The position numbers and the translations under genes are program-made. From the NCBI GenBank assembly GCA_022829145.1, contig CM040763.1, forward strand, positions 5,142,641-5,206,640: a stretch of DNA of 64,000 nucleotides. The letters are read 5' to 3'. Source of the DNA: Albula goreensis (taxonomy: Eukaryota > Chordata > Actinopteri > Albuliformes > Albulidae). Below the pieces are notes generated by a model. It saw only the letters and a list, made by a program, of their open reading frames with translations. It made no database searches and was not told the DNA's origin. Numbering within the stretch: the first letter of the stretch is position 1; every line of letters starts with the position of its first letter. This document shows, one piece after another, positions 62,151 to 64,000 of this stretch.

Positions 62151-63312
62151 GAATGCGAGCGAGACGGCTTGGAAATGGACTCTCACCGGTTTTGTTTCTG
62201 GTCGCAGCTGAATGGAACGCTGCGTGCGTGCAGGACGGCAACATAAGGCTGGAAGCGGTGTGGGGGCTGACCTGGTTACAGGAAGGATCTGGGCACAGCC
62301 GGGACCCCTGTGACGGATTCTTGGCCAGCAGAGTGTTCTTTCAGGTAGGTAGCCCTAACACCTGCCAGAGAGCATCCGTCACCTGTCAGGGCCCTTACGT
62401 AACGCAGCACGAGGCTTAGCCGGCTCACTGCGGCCAGACTCACCTCCTGCTTTACCTCAAACGTTTATGAAACGGAAAGCGTCGTGACACATCAGTTCAT
62501 AGAATTTGCCAGAAAAATGACGCCCTCAGCATGTGCTCGGTAATTTTACGAAAGTGATAGCCACGTCTCAGCTGTAAAATATGTGCATCATGGCACGTGG
62601 TGAACCGTTTGAGGAGGAGGTCTTTAGGAGGAAAGTTGATGGCCAAATACTCATACATGCACCGAAGTATGGGGACTGGGGTCATTGTGTTGTGTCATTG
62701 TCCAATTACAGGATGAGATGTGTAGCTTTAAAGCACCAGAAGTCATCAAGTAGGTTTATAACTACAGCACTGCAGCCTCCTCCTTATTTTATAAACCTGA
62801 GTAAAAGTTTGCTTTGCTCAGCTCTGGAAATATGATTCTCTCGGCCTGTGTGGCAAATCCGGGAAGGCACGTTGTGACAAATGGCTGGACGCAGCAGAGT
62901 TTGGACAGGAGTGATACGTTAGCGCTGCAGACAGGGGCATGAATGTGGAGATGTGAACACTTTCCTCGCTGTTCTGCACTTGATTCGCGGTACGCCGCTG
63001 CCAAAGCAAAGGCCGACTGCTTCTCTCATCTCCACTGGAGACGGCGGTAACGTTTAGCCGCGCGGAATGCAGAGATGTCTTGGGACGGCTGTGTTCTGCA
63101 CAGATAAGCTGTGCATAAAATCGGACCCTGTGTAGAGAAATGTCGCTTTGTGTGGATAATCAACATTAGTATTCTCCACAAATATTTTTCTCACCCCAAA
63201 AACACAGAGGTTCACTGTTGAGCTCCCATACCATTTAGCTTTTCTCACAATTTAGAGGAAAAAGGAAAAATGCTGTTAACACAGATGTCTGCTTCTGTGC
63301 GTACATGTTTGT
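62151..63312. other. downstream flank, partly CpG-rich
   Basis: No gene recognised. 62840-63130 is richer in CpG and lacks repeats, so it could be regulatory. The 62153-62419 frame (88 codons) has no domain. Confidence 0.45.
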
Positions 63313-63474
<162 letters not shown>

Positions 63475-64000
63475 ATTCAACTTGTCAGTCGAGTTTCACT
63501 GTATTCCTTTAATACATTTTGATTGTAGACCAGCTCTGGGTATGTTTTTTTTATTATTTATTTGAATAAATGTGCCTTAAATGTTTAACCATAAAATAGT
63601 GGTAGATTCCCTCTGAAGTCCTGAAGCAGACTGTCAGCCTCACAGTGGCAGTTTGTTGCTGTGGAGCCCTTGATTTAATCCCAGCTCCTGCATAAGCGAT
63701 TTATTTATAACCACATATGTAAGTTAGAATTCATAAAGTGTGACTGGTCCCGGGTAGAGGATGTGAGAGCGGGGTGTGGGCGTTTGGGGGGGGATAGCAG
63801 GGGGTGGGATGCTACTGAATGACAGATGTTTTCACTGCTGTCACTACCCCCTCCCTCCCCCCTCGCCCAAATCACCGAGCCGATGACGGCACGACTCGAT
63901 AAATAAAACATGTCTTTAAATTTGAGCAGAAAGTGCTGAGATCAGCAGATGTCCGTAAACACCATTTGCATACATTTTGTCTGTCAGTTTAATTTATGGA
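63475..64000. other. downstream flank, no gene seen
   Basis: AT-rich sequence with G and C runs at 63784-63790 and 63850-63860. An octamer ATTTGCAT lies near 63963. Nothing else is recognised. Confidence 0.5.

Overview
This is vertebrate nuclear DNA, most likely from a ray-finned fish (teleost). It is AT-rich and intron-dominated, with many long poly(T)/poly(A) runs, long (GT)n tracts and tRNA-derived SINE pieces that end in the fish-type 'tcgctctggataagaacg' motif. One gene is recognisable: elavl2 (HuB / Hel-N1 family), a neuronal and germline RNA-binding protein with three RRMs, on the + strand. No bacterial, viral or CRISPR features are visible.

Layout. Positions 1-33464 hold 5' flanking and/or first-intron DNA: no coding gene, two promoter-like patches (about 1085-1255 and 26049-26350), several GC-rich or conserved-looking islands, and an exact 313-bp tandem duplication. 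Exon A (33465-33556) encodes an alternative N-terminus of 24 codons. Exon B (35765-36008) holds the standard start codon. Exons C (43321-43424), D (49055-49208), E (50696-50921), F (52298-52336, a 39-nt in-frame cassette) and G (57865-58192, stop) complete the protein. All B-G junctions follow GT-AG with matching phases (1, 0, 1, 2, 2) and give a 359-residue protein. Using exon A adds 29 residues (28 with the downstream acceptor), for 388 or 387 in total. The 3' UTR runs from 58193 to about 60700 and ends at a strong AATAAA. Downstream DNA to 64000 holds repeats only.

How it works together. ELAVL proteins bind U-rich RNA to stabilise mRNAs, promote translation and steer alternative splicing. 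U-rich tracts lie beside exons B, D and F of the gene itself, and a U28 tract lies in its 3' UTR, which fits autoregulation (inference). The most interesting items are: (1) the alternative N-terminal exon A with a non-canonical donor; (2) NAGNAG tandem acceptors at exons B and G; (3) a perfect T17/A18 hairpin just upstream of the 39-nt cassette; (4) a possible alternative terminal exon in intron 6 (53718-53847) that would give a HuB form without RRM3; (5) three CCAAT boxes exactly 42 bp apart just after exon A; (6) a degenerate minisatellite that begins at the exon E donor. Everything was read by eye; conservation claims are guesses until aligned.
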